Assembly (NCBI GenBank): GCA_964425745.1
Contig: CAYRNW010000015.1
Location: forward strand, 1-64,000
Direction of reading: 5' to 3'
From: CALCNS01 sp964425745
Lineage (GTDB): Bacteria > Bacillota > JAAYKD01
Length of the DNA: 64,000 bases
Positions 62,300-64,000 of this stretch are shown one piece after another. A program made the translations under genes and the position numbers. The notes below the pieces were generated by a model, which was not told where the DNA came from, did no database searches, and saw only the letters and a program-made list of their open reading frames with translations. Each line of letters begins with the position of its first letter. The first letter of the stretch is position 1.

Positions 62300-62911
62300 T
62301 CAACGCACCGTAATCTGATCTTGAATCACCGCGAAGATGCCCTCACCAATACCGGGGACTTTCATGATTTCATCGGTGGAATGAAACCGACCTTGCTTTT
62401 CGCGGTACTCGAGGATAGCTTTTGCTCTGGATTCTCCAATTTGTGGCAATTCCATTAAGTCTGTCAATTTTGCCAGGTTCAAATCCAATTTCCCATTGTA
62501 GCTTGCATCCTCGACATCTGTTATGACCGATTCTTCATGCTGCTCCGTTATGGTTGGAATGTAGTAGCGTTCTCCATCTTGTACTACGATTGCCAAATTG
62601 AGCTGGTCTAGATTCGCCTCTACCAATGCTCCTCCGGCTTTCTCGATTGCTTCTCCCAACCTCGAAGTCGCTGGCAGCGTTAGCAAGCCCGGATCAACCA
62701 CAGCACCTGCGATATGGACTACGATTTCTTCTGAAAGGGGCTTTTCTTTTTCCGGAGTAGCAATTTCATAAGTATGTTGAGACAAGGAGTGATCGTCTTC
62801 CAGAAAAACCGGCGTGTTTGAACGTTGCCATTGCCACGAACCAACCCCCACCAACAAAGCACCGCAAAGAAGACCCGCTGCAAACCAATGAATCGGTTTT
62901 TGTAAGATCAA
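62300..62911 (-). CDS. comEA: DNA-receptor competence protein ComEA
   Basis: A 203-aa membrane-anchored DNA-binding protein. An N-terminal helix (about 9-25) is followed by a SLBB-type domain (VVHIAGAVVDPGLLTLPATSRLGEAIEKAGG) and a C-terminal double helix-hairpin-helix (LDLNLAKLTDLMELPQIGESRAKAILEYREKQG, MKVPGIGEGIFAVIQDQI). GGAGG eight bases before a TTG sets the start at 62911; the frame is open upstream, but that extension includes the ribosome-binding site. Confidence 0.94.
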   Translation of the reverse strand: MILQKPIHWFAAGLLCGALLVGVGSWQWQRSNTPVFLEDDHSLSQHTYEIATPEKEKPLSEEIVVHIAGAVVDPGLLTLPATSRLGEAIEKAGGALVEANLDQLNLAIVVQDGERYYIPTITEQHEESVITDVEDASYNGKLDLNLAKLTDLMELPQIGESRAKAILEYREKQGRFHSTDEIMKVPGIGEGIFAVIQDQITVR

Positions 62912-62995
62912 ACCTATCACCTCCGCGAACGTATATTCCACGGTTGGTTCATTTATCCTTCTTTTAATTGTATTATATACCTATTTTTTATATAT

Positions 62996-63026
62996 ATAAA
63001 AACCGCGCTCTCAAAAGCACGGTTTT
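62996..63026 (-). terminator. Terminator of the GNAT gene
   Basis: AAAACCG-GCT pairs with AGC-CGGTTTT around a short A-rich loop, followed on the minus strand by TTTTT. Confidence 0.75.
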
Positions 63027-63033
63027 GTTGTGT

Positions 63034-63813
63034 TTATAGGCAGGCTCCAGCAGTATCTCGCTCACAGAAATCCTGCCAAGTAAGTTCAGGAGCCCTTTTC
63101 ATGGCTGTTTTGAATATTCGCTCTTCAATCCCCTGCCAGCGCGCATCTTGGTGAATTCCCCAGCTTAGGTCTGGATTTAACACCGCAACAATGGTGTTTT
63201 GCCAAAGGTCTTTTACCCAAATCGCTTCTTCATCCCATTCATCGCTCAAGACCCACAAAGGATTTTTGCCTTGACTTTGGTAAAACTGATCGACCGCCAG
63301 TTTATAGGTAATACCATCATAAGCTTGACCCCGAACAAGCCGTTGGTTTTGCTTTCGCTCCACTTCCACAAATCCCACTCGCTCGGCAAGTGCCATCATG
63401 GCAGCGTTTCCGGACCAGGTTTGAGTAAAAATCTCTTGCTGACCATAGGACAAAAAATATCGTAGAAAGAGAGTGTAGGCGAGCGTTCCATAGCCCATAC
63501 GACGTTGTTGTTGAGAGGGTATGTCGATACCAATGGCCGGTTTGTTATCTTCTAACATATAGGAAGTTACCCAGCCCAGATGAATCCCTTGTGAATTTTC
63601 AATCTGAAAACGGTGTCTTTGCTCCGAAGGAGGAGTCATAGCTCTTTTGTAATAAAATTGCCTCACGGCTTCTGGGTCAATATCGTCAGAAGCTTCCCAA
63701 GGAGCGTCCCATTCCATCCACTCTTTATCGAGAGTGTACCAATGAAGATAATCCTCGACATCTTTTTCATGCATATCTCGCAGAATCAATTTGGTAGAAA
63801 TAATTTCTAACAA
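63034..63813 (-). CDS. GNAT family acetyltransferase (RimJ/RimL-like)
   Basis: A 259-aa protein. The first 170 residues form a GNAT domain opening ISTKLILRDMHEKDVEDYLHW and containing the acetyl-CoA motif QQQRRMGYGTLAYTLFLRYF and MALAERVGFVEVERK. The last 90 residues (SDEWDEEAIWVKDLW) are not recognised. GGGAGGG lies six bases before a TTG at 63813; a TTG at 63819 overlaps it. It is monocistronic with a consensus promoter. The substrate is unknown. Confidence 0.83.
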   Translation of the reverse strand: MLEIISTKLILRDMHEKDVEDYLHWYTLDKEWMEWDAPWEASDDIDPEAVRQFYYKRAMTPPSEQRHRFQIENSQGIHLGWVTSYMLEDNKPAIGIDIPSQQQRRMGYGTLAYTLFLRYFLSYGQQEIFTQTWSGNAAMMALAERVGFVEVERKQNQRLVRGQAYDGITYKLAVDQFYQSQGKNPLWVLSDEWDEEAIWVKDLWQNTIVAVLNPDLSWGIHQDARWQGIEERIFKTAMKRAPELTWQDFCERDTAGACL

Positions 63814-63854
63814 AGGCAACCCTCCCTTCGCTTACGTTCTACCACAATGTTTTC

Positions 63855-63883
63855 ATTCTACTCTCAAATTCAGAGTTTGTCAA
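63855..63883 (-). promoter_or_regulatory. Promoter of the GNAT gene with inverted repeat in the spacer
   Basis: On the minus strand, TTGACA (63883-63878), 17 bases, then TAGAAT (63860-63855). The spacer region holds ACTCT-N7-AGAGT (63860-63876), a possible operator. Confidence 0.75.
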
Positions 63884-63924
63884 GAAAAGCTTTCGGCGAT
63901 TTATATTTTGTGATTCAAATCTCT

Positions 63925-63952
63925 TTTACTTTATAGAAAAGTGTGATATAAT
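63925..63952 (+). promoter_or_regulatory. Promoter reading out of the right edge
   Basis: TTTACT (63925-63930), 16 bases, then TATAAT (63947-63952) with TGA before it. It reads rightwards; the gene it serves lies mostly or wholly outside the window. Confidence 0.6.
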
Positions 63953-64000
63953 CTGAATACAGAAAGATTACCAACTTATGGTGACTTCAAAAATTAAAGG

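Noticed and set aside
1..64000. tRNA, rRNA, CRISPR arrays, prophage or insertion-sequence genes
   Set aside because: None seen: no cloverleaf-like segments, no regularly spaced repeats and no transposase, integrase or phage structural proteins among the readable frames.

Overview
This window looks like chromosome from a spore-forming, anaerobic, low-to-mid G+C Firmicute, most likely a clostridial amino-acid or peptide fermenter. The indications are strong AGGAGG ribosome-binding sites and many TTG/GTG starts, a CIRCE/HrcA heat-shock operon, SpoIIP, ComEA/ComEC, oxygen-sensitive iron-sulfur serine dehydratase, a glycyl radical enzyme with its activase, and a high-molecular-weight rubredoxin. 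I saw no rRNA, tRNA, CRISPR array, prophage or insertion sequence, and no gene-free stretch longer than about 260 bases.

Layout. 1-7.1 kb: M20 peptidase, a Ycf46-like AAA ATPase with an unknown partner, a GNAT enzyme, a MupG-like glycosidase and a MATE exporter. 7.2-9.1 kb: a small membrane protein, acetate kinase and a REP-like nested inverted repeat. 9.1-13.6 kb: a minus-strand operon rapZ-yvcK-lgt-M24 peptidase plus a small membrane protein. 13.7-18.4 kb: GltS-type symporter, a degenerate nuclease-fold protein and a CHASE4-GGDEF-EAL protein. 18.5-24.2 kb: HypD-like glycyl radical enzyme and activase, high-molecular-weight rubredoxin, a phosphoribosyltransferase and ilvE. 24.3-33.6 kb: large M14 peptidase, ApbE plus Gx transporter, amidohydrolase, DUF1904, coaD, an NfeD/SPFH membrane operon and a GNAT enzyme. 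33.8-41.1 kb: amino-acid catabolism (a long urocanase, two aminotransferases, two-subunit serine dehydratase) and MsrAB.

41.2-43.8 kb holds the most interesting locus. An XRE regulator converges on a radical SAM/SPASM maturase, which is preceded by a 40-codon gene with a GFGCCG motif and a strong ribosome-binding site. This looks like a minimal RiPP (ribosomally made, modified peptide) cassette. Its promoter region carries a 22-bp-period direct repeat of the kind LytTR/AgrA regulators bind.

43.8-58.2 kb is a large minus-strand block: spoIIP, tetR-lepA, hemW, then the heat-shock operon hrcA-cpn-grpE-dnaK-dnaJ-prmA-rsmE-mtaB under a consensus promoter and a perfect CIRCE. The chaperonin in this operon is thermosome-like (group III), not GroEL. 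58.4-64 kb: rpsT, holA, comEC, comEA and a GNAT enzyme.

Together the genes describe a cell that imports and hydrolyses peptides and amino-acid derivatives (M20, M14 and M24 peptidases, amidohydrolase, GltS). It deaminates or dehydrates amino acids (serine dehydratase, urocanase, HypD-like enzyme, transaminases) and makes ATP through acetate kinase. All functional calls rest on reading motifs in the translated sequence; no database search was run.
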